DNA of 64,000 nt from Ascaphus truei (taxonomy: Eukaryota; Chordata; Amphibia; Anura; Ascaphidae), in assembly GCA_036426205.1 (NCBI GenBank), contig CM071569.1:5892876-5956875 (forward strand), given 5' to 3'. The notes below the pieces were generated by a model. It searched no databases, was not told where the DNA came from, and saw only the letters and a program-made list of their open reading frames with translations. Shown one piece after another: positions 11,145 to 22,610 of this stretch (position 1 is the first letter of the stretch; each line of letters starts with the position of its first letter). The translations under genes were made by a program, and so were the position numbers.

Positions 11145-12060
11145 TATATGCAATATATAAAACAATTACAAAAAGAGAACATATTTTGGGGAGCGGGATA
11201 CTTAGGAGTTGCACAATAATTTGGCAGCTGATGAGGCCGGAGATGCTAGTTATGAGGTCATTGTGAAAAATCCCCCTACCATTACTGAAGAAGTGGGCAG
11301 ATATTCCAAGGGTGACAAAATATATGGGCCTTGATGAGCCAATAAGCTTTTAAAGTACACCAGAACATACTGTACTGTACACGAAAACAATACTGTGCTC
11401 CCAATGTGTATTTCCTGGTAAAATACTTTCTCTATGTGTAGTAAATATTTAGCACAGAAAGTGCACATACTGGAATGCAATGAGAAATCGAGACATTAAT
11501 AAAAACGGCACCCTGAAGGAATGCATGAAGTCCTTATGTTCTAAATATTCATTAATGTGGGGTTCAGAAATTAAGGGTATTCAAAAGACTCCATATTAAC
11601 AATAGAGCCGCAGAAAATGAATTCCCCCGTGGTTTATCAATTTGAATGGTCTCTTTTGGTCAACATGGAATTGTTCTATCGTCAGTAAGCTCTAAACCTT
11701 AATTTATTACCAACTGTAATTACTACCCTCATTAACATTCCTTAATCTTTACCAATACTGTAAGTGTTAACATGTGAGATACTGGGAGATCCTAGTAATA
11801 AAGTTATAAAACGCCCTCTAATCTTTGGAATGACGGGAATCGTGAGAAGAATGGAAAATGGTCAAGTGATACTGGAAGGTCCAGTTATCTCCCACTACCT
11901 TATCTCACATTTGACCCTCTCTCCTTTCCCTTATATTTCTGTCAACCTTACATTGTTTTAAAATACTTTTTAAGGACAACAGAAAAAAATAAGAGAAATG
12001 TTTCAGGTTTCACTGCGAAACATTTCCATTGCTCTTCTTGTTCACAATAAGTTTAGTTAC
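11145..12060. other. Unassigned non-coding sequence
   Basis: AT-rich sequence with no recognised repeat or gene. Short open frames on both strands show no family resemblance. Confidence 0.4.
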
Positions 12061-12538
12061 AGCTGCAGACGAAGCAATATCCTACATGTGTGTTTAAAAC
12101 AAAAAAAAAATCAGTTCTGTACTATGAGAAAATTCTTGTAGCATTAAAAAACAACAACTCTAAATGCCATTTTTAATGTATTATAATGTAACAATCATTT
12201 TTGTTTCTATAGCAACCATTTACAAAGTCACATCCCCTTCCTCTTCTGAAACAGGCTCTGGCACACCCCTTTTTGAGCCCTGCCCTCTCTCTAGCAGTGC
12301 ACCAATTGTATCTAGTGACTGCCTTGTCACATGATCCCCAGAGAACTTTGCATCTTTGGTCCTCTTCTGCTGTATTGACGGCCGTTTAGTGACCCCCCGA
12401 GCCGAATCTTTGCCGATCGATCACAGGAGAATGGATCGATCGGCAACTTAGCTAATTACTTATCATTGTGGGGATTGTATTGATGATACTGATTGTATTG
12501 ATAATGGAAAAAAAAACCTGGCAGCTTCGACTGCTGCT
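12061..12538 (+). mobile_element. TTAA-type MITE (piggyBac-like), copy 1
   Basis: The terminal inverted repeat AGCTGCAGACGAAGC pairs with the right end GCTTCGACTGCTGCT. TTAA follows the right end, and the left flank is the degenerate TTAC. The interior shares long matches with the copies at 19,762 and 38,713, including the self-complementary GATCGATC blocks near 12,414-12,445. It has no coding capacity. Confidence 0.82.
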
Positions 12539-14039
12539 TTAAGTTATTATATATAAACCTAATCAATATAATTTTCTATCCATAACAGCAAATGGAAAGC
12601 ATTCTGGAGGTGGGGAGCTCCTGTAACTCTTTCACTTCCAGCAACACATGTCCCTCTGATAGTAACGGGGTCAAACTTAAATCCAGAGACCCTCTCCCAG
12701 GGCCCAGGCCTGGTTATTGAATAGGGGGTGGTGCTTGCAGGTTGTAGAGCAGGGAAGTGGAGTGTGCGTGCAGGTGGCGGATTGTAGTGGGGCCGTCCTA
12801 TCGAGCAGGCCTGGTGGGAGCACAGTTCAGCATAGGTACCGTACTGCAGAGGGAAGGGCCCGGCCGTCCATTCACGGAAGTTGCGCCTGACCTCCGGTAA
12901 GACGGGCCCAACTTGTCCCCAATGTCGGTGGCCATGGTGGAAGTGTTTGCTTTGTAACTGTGATTTACAAAAAGAGTCCTTATAACCCATTATGGATAAA
13001 ACATGTACCGTTGCATCAAGTAGTTGCAGTTAGGCATGGCTATAGAATTCCCTGGTAATAGGGTAAGCATCCCTTCTCCATCAGAGTACCTTAAATATGT
13101 ACATTTTTACTCTGTTGCGCAATTCCATAAGACACTTTCATTCAAGTGACTGAGGCATGAGTGTTTTCCAGCGCCAGAAGGTATAAGCACCACTTAGTAA
13201 ACATGGTCCTGTAAGTTGTAGGTTCCACCGTTTCCAGCAGAGAATAATTTCCTCCCTTTCTTATCTTTGTATCAGAACAATGTGTCCATTCAGATCATTA
13301 GGTTTAAAGCGCCTTCATACTGCATTTGGCCAAGTTCAGACAGCAGATGCGACCTCATGATGGTAAATAGGATTCACTGCTGCCTTATCTGTCACAGCGC
13401 ACCCGCTGCATAACAATTTCCCATGGTGTGCTGCGTCCCCTGGCGTATTATTGCCTAATCATAGCCATCTCTTTTACAAATTGGAAGGACAGTGAGTTCT
13501 TCCTGCTCCCGGTAAGCAGAGATTTGCAGAGAACAAGTGATCATGTATCTAAATTACTAATGAACAAAAGGTAGTAGGGAACGTACCGTAGGTGTTTAAT
13601 GCCTCAAAGAGATGTGTCCCTTTATCTCCCCCCCCCCCACCCCCATCCGTTGTATCGCTGTGAAGGTTTGCAAAATAAATATACTGGATTTGTGAATCGA
13701 AAAGCAAACAGCGAGGTGACCAGCAGAGTGCGGAGTACAATGACACAACAATACAGCACGCACAAGGATAACGCCACAAAGATTCAGATGGGGTAGAAAG
13801 TGAGATATCTATAGGAGAGGCCTTATACGCACTTTACAGTCTGTTAGGGACAAGATACCTAGTTTGTATTTTCAAAGTAAACTGCAAATAAAAATATCAC
13901 TTGAGAGCACTTTCCCATAATCCACTGCAGCCAGGGATTCTGGGAAATATAACCTGCAGACTTAACCATGTTGCTTTAAGAGGGGACTGATATTTATTAT
14001 ATTGTAGACCCCTCTGCCAGCAAAGGGTTTGTTACTATC
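12539..14039. other. Non-coding stretch with one short recurring phrase
   Basis: A minus-strand open frame of 143 codons (12,559-12,990) resembles nothing I know and has no supporting context. The 23-mer around 13,924 (CCACTGCAGCCAGGGATTCT then GGG) recurs in the same orientation at about 14,818, so both are probably ends of one dispersed repeat. A C homopolymer lies near 13,629. Confidence 0.4.
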
Positions 14040-14230
14040 TTAATTTGTAGTAATAATAATTATTATTATAATAATGCATTTTATTTGTATGCGGACCTGT
14101 ACACTGTATGCTGCAGGCACAATAAGGAAACATCCTTATTAGATCTCAGAATACAATCTGGATGGCTCCTGCGACGGGATAAAGTGACTTGCGCAAGGTT
14201 ACTAGGAGAGCTTGAGAATGGGGGTTATCT
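14040..14230 (-). repeat. Degraded tRNA-derived SINE fragment (minus)
   Basis: It starts with an ATT-type simple tail in reverse (AATAATAATTATTATTATAA). It then has GCAGGCACAATAAGG and the phrase AAAGTGACTTGCGCAAGGTT, which is the reverse form of the TTGGGCAAGTCCCTTTAT block of the better SINE copies. The promoter head is not clear. Confidence 0.55.
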
Positions 14231-14397
14231 GCAAGAAATAGAAACAGTAGGCAATTGAAAAACAATAACTTTGCCAACGAAGGTACTGCAAGAGGTAGCC
14301 GTCTCCTTACCGAAGTAAGTGAATAACCAGGCTTTTTAGTACAAACTGATATCTGTGGTTGCAGATACAGTATGGCACTGGATTTAATTGGCATAAA

Positions 14398-14572
14398 AGA
14401 GGTGGCTAACTCCAGTCCTCAAGGGCCACCACCAGGTCAGGTTTTTTGGATATGCCTGCTTCAGCACAGGTGGCTCCATTATGAATGAGCCACTGATTGT
14501 GCTGAAGCAGGGATATCCTGGAAACCTGACCACTTGTTGGTGGCCTTTGAGGAATGGAGCTGGCCACCACTG
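14398..14572. mobile_element. Palindromic hAT-type MITE, copy 2
   Basis: The left arm GGTGGCTAACTCCAGTCCTC and the right arm ending GGAGCTGGCCACCACTG are inverted copies, and the central GAGCCACTGATT block is shared with other copies. No clear target duplication is left. Confidence 0.82.
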
Positions 14573-15229
14573 CTCCAAGGTCTGCTTTGCTTGACCTGAA
14601 TCTCCTATCAACTTTACCCAGTCTAGTCCAGAACAGGACAGTAAAGTCCCCATAACAACAGGTACACAAATAGGTTATGGCGAGTAGAAAAAAGTGAAGA
14701 AAGAACCTCCACCGGTCAGGGTACAGTAATGATAAAGAAGACTTGTGACCACGTTCATGTCTCAGAGAGGTCAACAAACCCGACATACCCTAAAGTCCCA
14801 GAGCATTAAGTGCTTCCACTGCAGCCAGGGATTCTGGGTAATGACATGCAAATGAGCACTTCGTGCTTGACGTTTTGCTTCTTATCCACTTTAACGGGGA
14901 TCCCATTAAGCCTATGCCTGCTGTGTCACACAGCCTTTACTGCAAAGCCTGGGGAAAAGCAAGTTAAGAAAGTAGGGCGAGGGAATAGTAGGTGGTAGGA
15001 TACATTTTATTCAGGGGCAGACTGGCTAGGGCAGCAAAGGGGGAAATTGTCCCCTGGGCTGATCAGATTTGAAAAACTGGGCTGGTGCGGAGGAGAACAG
15101 CTGTGTGCGCACTGTGCAGTCCGGCCAGCAGGTGGCTCTGCAGAGCCCAGCAGCTCCTCTCCTCTCTCGGACTGCCCGCAGTGTGCTGCTGGTAATGGGA
15201 AGAAGAGGTGGGCGAGTTTGGCTGTGCAG
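14573..15229. other. Non-coding stretch
   Basis: Contains the second copy of the CCACTGCAGCCAGGGATTCT phrase (about 14,818) and a segment starting CAGGGGCAGACTGGC near 15,014 that looks like a repeat end, but the partner end was not found. No gene is seen. Confidence 0.35.
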
Positions 15230-15412
15230 CGGATCGGCCGACCTCCTTTTGGTCCGCGGATTTCAGCGTATCAATCTCAAAAAGGGCGATCTGCAAACGT
15301 TTTATTATTACCAATACTCACCGCGGACACCGCAACCCGTGGGCGGATTTGTAGAACCCAATCTGTGGATTCAGCGACCCGTTGGCGGATTCTTAAAGAA
15401 TTAGACTTCTAA
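15230..15412 (+). repeat. Dispersed repeat with GGATTTGTAGAA/GCGGATT phrases, copy 1
   Basis: The order of phrases (GATTTCAGCG, ATCAATCT, TTATTATTACCAATACTCA, CGCAACC, TTGTAGAACCCAATCT, CAGCGACCC) matches the reverse strand of 20,194-20,480. The two copies therefore belong to one family in opposite orientation. The class is unknown. Confidence 0.65.
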
Positions 15413-16199
15413 TTAGACCTGCTGCTCTGATAGGAAGTGCCACCCTTATCTCCAGCTGGGATCATTAGCCATGTGAAGTTAACATGTCTGGCGCTTGAGT
15501 TTTTGGTGGTAGTACTGCTGAATTCGTGCTGCGGGGGTTTCTGAGTACTGTGCATGGCCAGGCTCTTTGTAAGTGCTAGATTGCTTTGGGCTCTTAGATT
15601 TTCTTGGTGCACCAATCTTCTTATTTTTTTAGGGGGGAAATATATGTATTATTTTATGGTTGATGCACAGAAGAGGGGAAATCTCCTAAATATATGAATA
15701 TGAACTTTCAAGTTGAATCATGTGCCTTCCCGGCGCCCCAAATTAACTGCTGTTTTTTAGCAAATGCCCAAAATCTTAGATCTTACATAATTTACAATGA
15801 CTGACAAGAGAACATTCAGAAACTTCCAAAACTATTTCAAAACAACAATAATAAGTGCATCAATCCCCTGGTGGTAGCCTCTTACACAACCATTGGTTCG
15901 GAACTAAGTGGGGCTGTACTTTTAGAAGATTAAACATCATATGGCCCTTTAGTAGAAACAAATCAGATGATTATATGGGGTGATCAAGCAATAAGTAAGA
16001 TTCAGTCATTGACATAGATAGTTTATCGCCTCTTAAACTCACTTGCTAGGCAATTTGGGAAACATCTGTTAAGCTTGCAAAGGCAACCTTCTCTCAGCTA
16101 TTGCAGTCCATGAGAACAGAGAGCAGATATGACATGATGGGGTTAAAGGGATAATGACCACCTTCCCATATCTGTAACTGTAGTGATGGCAGGGAGAAA
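15413..16199. other. Unassigned non-coding sequence
   Basis: No recognised element or gene. Confidence 0.4.
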
Positions 16200-16490
16200 G
16201 GTACAATGAGATTTATTATTATTATTATTATTAATAATAATAATGAAAGTTGCATACCCATTTTCAATGTATTGTAAGTCATCCAAATACTGGCACATTC
16301 TTAATTGTCAAACATAAAAAAGAAACGTAAATATATGTCCCTGTCTTAAAGAGCAAAACATGTCATTTTCGGTGTCCAAGGCTCAAAAAGGATACAATGA
16401 CTCATTCAAGGTCACAGTAGCAGTGGGACGTGAACCAGGATGTCCCACTATCGGACAACCCATCACCGCTTCCCTCTTCTACCGGAGGGG
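16200..16490 (-). repeat. ATT microsatellite and degraded SINE-like sequence
   Basis: A TTATTATTATTATTATTAAT run lies at about 16,214-16,240. At 16,395-16,460 the phrase TCAAGGTCACAGTAGCAGTG, followed by GTGAACCAGGATGTCCC, resembles the reverse strand of the SINE promoter and body (GGTCACA, then a box-B-like region). The fragment is old. Confidence 0.4.
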
Positions 16491-16989
16491 GCCCTCAGCT
16501 CCTTGCAAAAGAGGTTCCTTCCCAAAAGAGATTGAGATGACTTTCTCTGGTGCTTTCTCTCTCTCTGACATGCCTCCTGAGACACGTACTGTTCATGTTC
16601 CAATCAAACACGTAACATGTGCATTACCAGGCTTCAGCTGAAGATACCTGACCTTTTAGTATAATGAATTGAATTGCCGTAGGTTATTGTATTTGTATGT
16701 GCTACTCATACAATCTCATTTTTAGCATGTGGGATACAAATGACTGAGAGAGAATTCCAGCTGGAAAGGGCGGGAGGGGGGGCGGCATTGTGGGCCAGCT
16801 GAGCGCGCGGGGAACTATTGGTTTTTTGTTTATGTAAGCGCCGATCGCGGCTGAGCATGTGTGCACCACGTGAGCGGGGACTTACATATATCTATATATG
16901 TATGTCTCCTCTGCAAGCGCCGCCCGATCAGCGCTAGCGAGGACTTAGCCTTAGGCTGCGGCCAGGGTGAATGCGAATGTATAGTGGCT
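16491..16989. other. Non-coding stretch with a GC-rich middle
   Basis: GC-rich sequence at 16,765-16,950 contains GCGCCGATCGCGGCTGAGC-like phrases that look repeat-derived. No partner copy was found within the window, and no gene is seen. Confidence 0.35.
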
Positions 16990-17352
16990 TATAAATAGGA
17001 ATGTATTAACCAAATAGAGACAATATCCACAGCACTCAAACAAAAAACTGAAATTCACATCAGTGATGTACAAAGAGAGTAATAATTTTAATGGGAAACA
17101 CCAACAAATGGTGAGACAGCGTACGCAGGGTCATACTGAAAAACAGTGGCCCGCATTCCCACACTAATGGAGGAACCCAACAATATGGGGAAGAGGGGGA
17201 GAAAAGGGGACACAAACACACAAAGGCAACACAAGCACTGATCCAACGTCAATACTAAAAAAAGGAATAAAGCAGTATAAACCAGAGCAGCTAAAGATAG
17301 CTACTAAAAAGCAGTGTCCAACGTATCGGCCACCGAGGCCCTTCTTCAGGCC
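16990..17352 (-). mobile_element. Penelope-like tail fragment with hammerhead-like motif (minus)
   Basis: A hammerhead-like block at its right edge is followed on the minus strand by an ATTAAA signal about 230 nt downstream. This is the same layout as in the Penelope-like element at 28,758-31,741. No protein-coding remnant is present, so the assignment depends on this shared layout. Confidence 0.45.
17318..17352 (-). ncRNA. Decayed hammerhead-ribozyme-like motif
   Basis: On the minus strand, CTGAAGA matches the CUGANGA core. It is followed by a GGCC/GGCC helix II and then GATAC where GAAAC is expected. The next bases ACGTT give a 4-bp self-complementary stem III and an allowed cleavage base. 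The A-to-T change in the GAAA box should abolish activity. Confidence 0.5.
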
Positions 17353-17756
17353 CGCTCCCACCTGAGAGGGGTACTTCCATTTTGTATGATCCTCTGGTCT
17401 GTCCAAAGTGCTACACAAATCGTGTCCCAAGAGTAAGAGGCCGTATCATCCGGGATCCGCTGATCTCTCCTGCTGCCCAGCTTCCCCCCATACAAACACC
17501 TGGATCCAGCATTCCTATGAAGTGTCTCACGGGCTCGGCTCCTCACATCTTTAAAAATCCGCAATCACGTCTGGCATCACGCCGTCAATCACATGACTGC
17601 ATGTCGGATCAGGAAGTAGCGATAGCAGATCTTCAGTTCCGCCACCGGGATGCTGTGCACGTTGCCATGATATTCTGGGTAATAACGGGATATGTTGTGT
17701 TAACTGTACCCGTGTGCTGTCTATACATACTATATAACTATACAAATTCAGTGCAG
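17353..17756. other. Unassigned sequence between the hammerhead-like motif and the minisatellite
   Basis: May be further Penelope-like sequence upstream of the motif on the minus strand. No coding match is seen. Confidence 0.3.
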
Positions 17757-18290
17757 TTATATGTAGGTAATGTACAGTATACTTAGACAAATATAGATAT
17801 ACAGTATGTACATGTATCTATACAAATACAGTGCCCAGGTGTACTGTATGTATGTAGTGTATCTATACAAATAGTGCACAGGTGTATGTATGTACTGTAT
17901 CTATACAAATACAGTGCCCATGTGTACTGTATGTATGTACTGTATCTATACAAATAGTGCAACATGTGCATGTATGTACTGTATCCTATACAAATACATG
18001 CCACAGTGTATGTATGTACTGTATCTATACAAATAGTGCACAGGTGTATGTATGTACTGTATCTATACAAATACAGTGCACAGGTGTATGTATGTACTGT
18101 ATCTATACAAATACAGTGCACAGGTGTATGTATGTACTGTATCTATACAAATACAGTGCACAGGTGTATGTATATACTGTATCTATACAAATACAGTAGA
18201 CAGGTATATATGTATGTACATGTATCTATACAAACACAGTGCACAGGTACATGTAGGTAATGTACAGTATACGTACACAAATACAGGTAT
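17757..18290. repeat. 41-44 bp minisatellite with matching borders
   Basis: About eleven units carry TGTATGTACTGTATCTATAC, AAATACAGTGC and ACAGGTG. Unit length changes by loss of AC or CAG near the AAATAGTG position. Both borders carry ATGTAGGTAATGTACAGTAT (17,760 and 18,250), so the array is enclosed by its own border sequence. Confidence 0.9.
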
Positions 18291-18943
18291 ACAGAATATA
18301 AAGAATAAAGATCTGCAGAATGTGTCATTCTCCCTCGGTTTTACTTTGTCAGATTAAATAGCGTTCACACTGAAGCTTTATTACATTTCTGTAACTGTAT
18401 GCTGCCACTTTCCCTGGCAGAGCATGAGTTCATGTAACGCGTGTGCTTACTGTACACACTCAGCCACACGACACATGCAGGGTCATATTAGAATTACCAC
18501 TTAACTATGAGACCTTTAAATTCCAACCTAAAATAAGGGACGCGCAGGTGAGGAAAATAAAATCCGTTTCATTTTACTTTGGTGGACTTTGTTCCCAGAG
18601 AAATTACTTTTTAACCTCCTTTTCTTCCACCTATTGTTCTGCCTCATTTTGAAAAGATGAATCACTTATTTCTAGGTGAAGAAATAAGGCTGCAGGCAGA
18701 ATGGAAATCATTCTTTTTTTGCCCTACATCCGTTCGTTCGCTGTTTCATGATTTCAGAGTTATTTTTTTGGTAGGTTGTCTGTTAATGGTTTGCTTTGTT
18801 TTCAGTGTTCTGTGTGTTCTGTGTTCCGTTAAGGTCACCGCCACCCCTCGCCCCTGCAGTGCTGTACAAACATGATAATAAGGCTCTCCGTGTACCCTTT
18901 CTTCTTGCAGTGACATTACTGTAGTTACACAGTTTGTTTAAAG
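18291..18943. other. Unassigned non-coding sequence
   Basis: No recognised element. Short open frames rich in Phe and Ser are explained by T-rich composition. Confidence 0.4.
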
Positions 18944-19203
18944 CAGGGCTAGCAAACTCCAGTCTTAATGGTCTACCAACAGGTCAGGTGTTCAGGATAT
19001 CCATGCATCAGCACAGGTGACTCAAGGACTGAGCCACTGATTGAGCCACCTGTGCTGAAGCAGGGAAAATCCTTAATACCTGGCCTGTTGGTGGCTCTTG
19101 AGAACTGGAGTTGGCAAGTCTTTGACTGAACCACTGATTGAGCCACCTGTGCTGAAAACCTAACCTGTTGGTGGCCCTTGAGGACTGGAGTTGGCTACCC
19201 CTG
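18944..19203. mobile_element. Palindromic hAT-type MITE with an extra arm, copy 3
   Basis: It begins CAGGGCTAGCAAACTCCAGT and ends with ACTGGAGTTGGCTACCCCTG. Flanking octamers GTTTAAAG and ATTTTAAG match at 6 of 8 positions. The right arm is present twice in tandem (about 19,030-19,110 and 19,125-19,203), so this copy is longer than the usual 180-200 bp. Confidence 0.85.
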
Positions 19204-19205
19204 AT

Positions 19206-19410
19206 TTTAAGGTTCGGGGTCTTTTAAATGGATGGAAAGCACGGGGTCCACAGAGCTTAACCGCATCCATTTGAGCTCTGGGAGACCCCCGGTCCCTGAG
19301 ATACATACCATGTACATACGAAAGTGCCGCCGGTATATCCTGGTTATTTAAAACCCCTGCGTCACGGGGGAGATTTACACCTCCATTTTCTTTCCCCTGG
19401 AGGGGACATA
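19206..19410. repeat. Fragment related to the 26.4-kb foldback repeat
   Basis: Phrases GAGCTCTGGGAGACCCCCGG and CTGAGATACATACC followed by GCCGGTATATCCTGG resemble the interior of the repeat at 26,381-26,734 (CTCTCGGGACCCCTGCTTCC, AGAGATACTTACC, GATGCCGGTAGC). The ends are not defined. Confidence 0.45.
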
Positions 19411-19735
19411 TTTTTTTTTTGCTCTTGTTGGAACTCGAGTGGTTTGGGATTTGGAAATAACGCCGAGTAAGCAGGAAACATTTTTTTTTTTTCAATTTGG
19501 TCAAACTTTTTGGGATATTTGCCTTTTTTGGGGTTGCAAAAACTTAATTAGTTTTATTAAAAAAAATAACTACAAAGTACCCGACTCGAAACTTCTGAAA
19601 AGTTTGCAAAGTTGCAGCTTAATTGTACCAGCATTGTGCAGGATTTACACTCTATCCAGGAAGCTGGAAATAGCTTCAACACATTTTCTTCTAATTGAGG
19701 GATTTTTTTACAACTGACAATTCATTAGGTTAGGG
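19411..19735. other. AT-rich non-coding sequence
   Basis: Contains T and A homopolymers. No gene or repeat family is recognised. Confidence 0.4.
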
Positions 19736-20193
19736 CAGAGGTTCTCAACTCCAGTGCTTAAAGCTGCAGTTCAGGCAATATCCTGCATGTGTGTTTTTTT
19801 TTAATAAATCAGTTCTGTAGTAAGAAAAAATACTTTTAGCATTTTCTGTTTTAAAAAAAAACCAACTTTGAAAGACCAATTTTCGTGTATTCTATTTTAG
19901 CAAGCATGCTTGTTCCTATAGCAACGATTTACATTCCCCATATTTAAAGATGTCGCCAAACTTTGCCGATCAATAGACGGAGAACGAATTGACCGGCCTA
20001 TGCAGTCATTTTTTTTAGGTAATTAAGATTGCCCACATGAAACTATTGAAGTAAAAAAATTAATTAAAAAAAAAAAAAAAGACTGAACTCAGCTTTAAGT
20101 CCCACCAACAGTCAGGTTTTAAGGATATCCCAGCTTCAGCACAGGTGGCTCATCAGTGGCTACGTTTTTGACTGAGCCACCTGTGCTGAATCG
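19736..20193. mobile_element. Palindromic hAT-type MITE, copy 4, interrupted and right-truncated
   Basis: It starts CAGAGGTTCTCAACTCCAGT, resumes after a nested insertion with CCACCAACAGTCAGG, and reaches the start of the second arm (GAGCCACCTGTGCTGAA) before being cut off by another repeat. The nested element explains most of its length. Confidence 0.85.
19762..20094 (+). mobile_element. TTAA-type MITE, copy 3, nested in a hAT MITE
   Basis: AGCTGCAGTTCAGGC at the left mirrors GACTGAACTCAGCT at the right. TTAA flanks both sides (19,758-19,761 and 20,095-20,098). Removing the element and one TTAA restores the hAT MITE arm, which in other copies reads CAGTCCTCAAGGGCCACC. This proves the target site and the insertion boundaries. 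The interior is shorter than in copy 1. Confidence 0.92.
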
Positions 20194-20480
20194 GTTTTTC
20201 TCGCATTTCCCCCCAAAATCCATTTCGCGGTGTAAATTCCGCAGACGGATTTGGTCGGTTTTAATGAGCGCGGATTCATCAAAACCGCCATTGGATACAA
20301 CCCGAAGACGGGTTTGTAGAATCCAATCTGCGGATCCAGCGATCCGCGGGCGGATTCTTAATCCTCCAACAGGTTGCGGAATCCGCGGAGTGTATTGTAA
20401 TAATAAAAAAAATCCGCAAAACGTCAATCGCACTTTTTAAGATTGATCCGCTGAAATCTGCTGACCAACGGAACCGGCCT
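20194..20480 (-). repeat. Dispersed repeat with GCGGATT phrases, copy 2
   Basis: This is the reverse-strand counterpart of 15,230-15,412 and is somewhat longer at its 3' side. It directly replaces the missing right arm of the hAT MITE at 19,736. Confidence 0.65.
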
Positions 20481-22610
20481 ATCCGCTGCGCATTCAAATT
20501 TGCCCCAAAATGTGCCCATCTCTGCGTCAGAATTTGTCCCATTACACACAGGATACAAAAAATGCAGGAAATCAAGGGCCTATGAAAAAGATATTTTAGA
20601 GCATCAATCCTACAGCAATGTATCAAGTCTGGCTCCAGTGTTGCTCTGTACGCGCTAGTTTTGGCGGGATGGGGAATGTTAGTAGACATGTTTGCGAGGA
20701 GTTGTACAGTATGGGGCAGTGGGCTCATTTTGCCAAGGGTATATTACATTCTGTGCCTCTCTGCATCTTTCTTTTACTTGCACAGGAACATCCACTAAAC
20801 GTGCACATTCTGCACTAGAGTGGACATCGTTTCTTCCATACTGTATGACGTCATGGTGCTGGCAAAATGGAGCCGTGCATCACCATACAACCTTTCTCTG
20901 CATTGAATCTAAATCTCACTGGGGTTTGGAGGCGCTAGATAAAAACATCACGATTATAAAATAGCCTCATTAATTGCACTTTAGTGTATGCAGTGCTGTG
21001 CTCTTATTTATTTAGATCCATTCCTGCTATTTGTGAGCAGATAAAGGACAATGCCAAAGGTCACAAGACTTATTTGGAGCCCAAAAACCACTGTAATTAA
21101 GCCATATGAATCATATACAGTAAAAGGGCCCTCTCTCTCACAAATGATCCCCATAGCTTCTATCTTATAAAGTCAGACCGTTCCTATAATGGAAAAAATA
21201 TATAAAAACTGTGAACCCAATTTACTACGGAAAGGTATAGTCAATGACATACACATTAGCCAACATTATGACACAAGCATTTTCCATTACCTTTGGTAAT
21301 GAAGCAAAGATCATAAAAAAAAAAAAAACCTGCGTCCTTTTATTCCTATTATGTCTCACATTCTGCAGCTGTCGGAGTATTGCAGTCAAGTCTGAAGAGA
21401 ATTCCAGCTCGGGGGTTACTGGGCAGGGGAGGAGGACGTTTGTGATGTGTCCTGGAGGAGGTATCTTTCATCCTTTAAACCATAAACCATTTATCTATTG
21501 GCAGAACTTGGTCCGCAGGTTCCCCACTGTGGCTTCTTTCCCTCAGACCCCTCCAGATCATACGGTCCGTGCTCATACATGTCCCACCAGAATGGGCTGA
21601 AGGGAACCTTCCCACACCCTCCCAATTTGTCCCGGGTGCTTACTTTAAGCTGTTCTTTCTGAAATAGATATTTTCGGATTAGGTGCACATTTCAAACATG
21701 AGTTGAAGCTGCAGTGAGCAAGCTCACTTGTGAAATCATTTTTTTTCTTGAGGTTTCTAGTTTTGGTGGTGTCTATTACTGACCAGGGTCACGTGTGATG
21801 TGTGAATTGCCCCAGATAGCATTAAATCAGCTCCCTTTCCAAATCACTCCTATATATTTCCTTCACTTTATGAAAAGCAGCCGTAAATACAGGCCTTGTG
21901 GATGGTGTTGTAGTAGTGATTTTTAGTTAAAAAACATGTAGAAAGAGATGGCCTTGCCATGGAGAGAACAGAGATGTGCTGTACTCGCTTCTCCAGGGTG
22001 GAAAAAAGGGAGGAGCAAGGGTCACCTAGAAGTGAGATGGGACAAACTTACTGTCAGCAAAGACAGGGGGAGGGCGGAATACCCATCTGAAAGAATCTCA
22101 GAGGTTGCTGTAGCAACTCACTGGTCACATGCTCAGAGCAGAAAGGGTAACATATTGATACATCCCACAGGCACTGTGGGAGTGTGGAACAAATACATGC
22201 AGCTGAACTTAAGCTACAAAGAGGGGAGGAGGTGATCAAGAGAACAAAATGGGCTTACTTGTTCCATTACAGTGTCACTTAAAAAGGTGCAACAGAAAGC
22301 AGCTTTAATTGATTCACACTGTGTACGGGATTGACGTCTTTTTAGTCAATATACAGCTAACAGCATAACATTGTTTTGGGACTGTTTTGTTTATGTTGGG
22401 GGGTGCTTAGCACTTTTTATTAACATGCACTTTCGTACCAGGGGGCTTTCCTGGGGCCATACATTGGGTCTCCGTGAGATGCATGTGTTAAAAAGTAATA
22501 TATTTATTATTTTTGCATTACTTTTCTTTTGTTGATATCATTTTTTGGAATGTTAATCCTGTCTAGAGAGTATTTTGCCATGTACAGACTGGCCTCAGAG
22601 CACTCCATTT
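20481..22610. other. Unassigned non-coding sequence
   Basis: Two kilobases with no gene that I can support. Short open frames on both strands (for example near 20,618, 21,244 and 21,948) lack family resemblance. A segment at 21,930-22,320 ends near an AGCAGCTTTAA phrase and might be a TTAA-type element, but no matching left end was seen. Confidence 0.4.

Noticed and set aside
12559..12990. 143-codon minus-strand open frame
   Set aside because: No recognisable motif, no splice or promoter context, and it lies between repeats.
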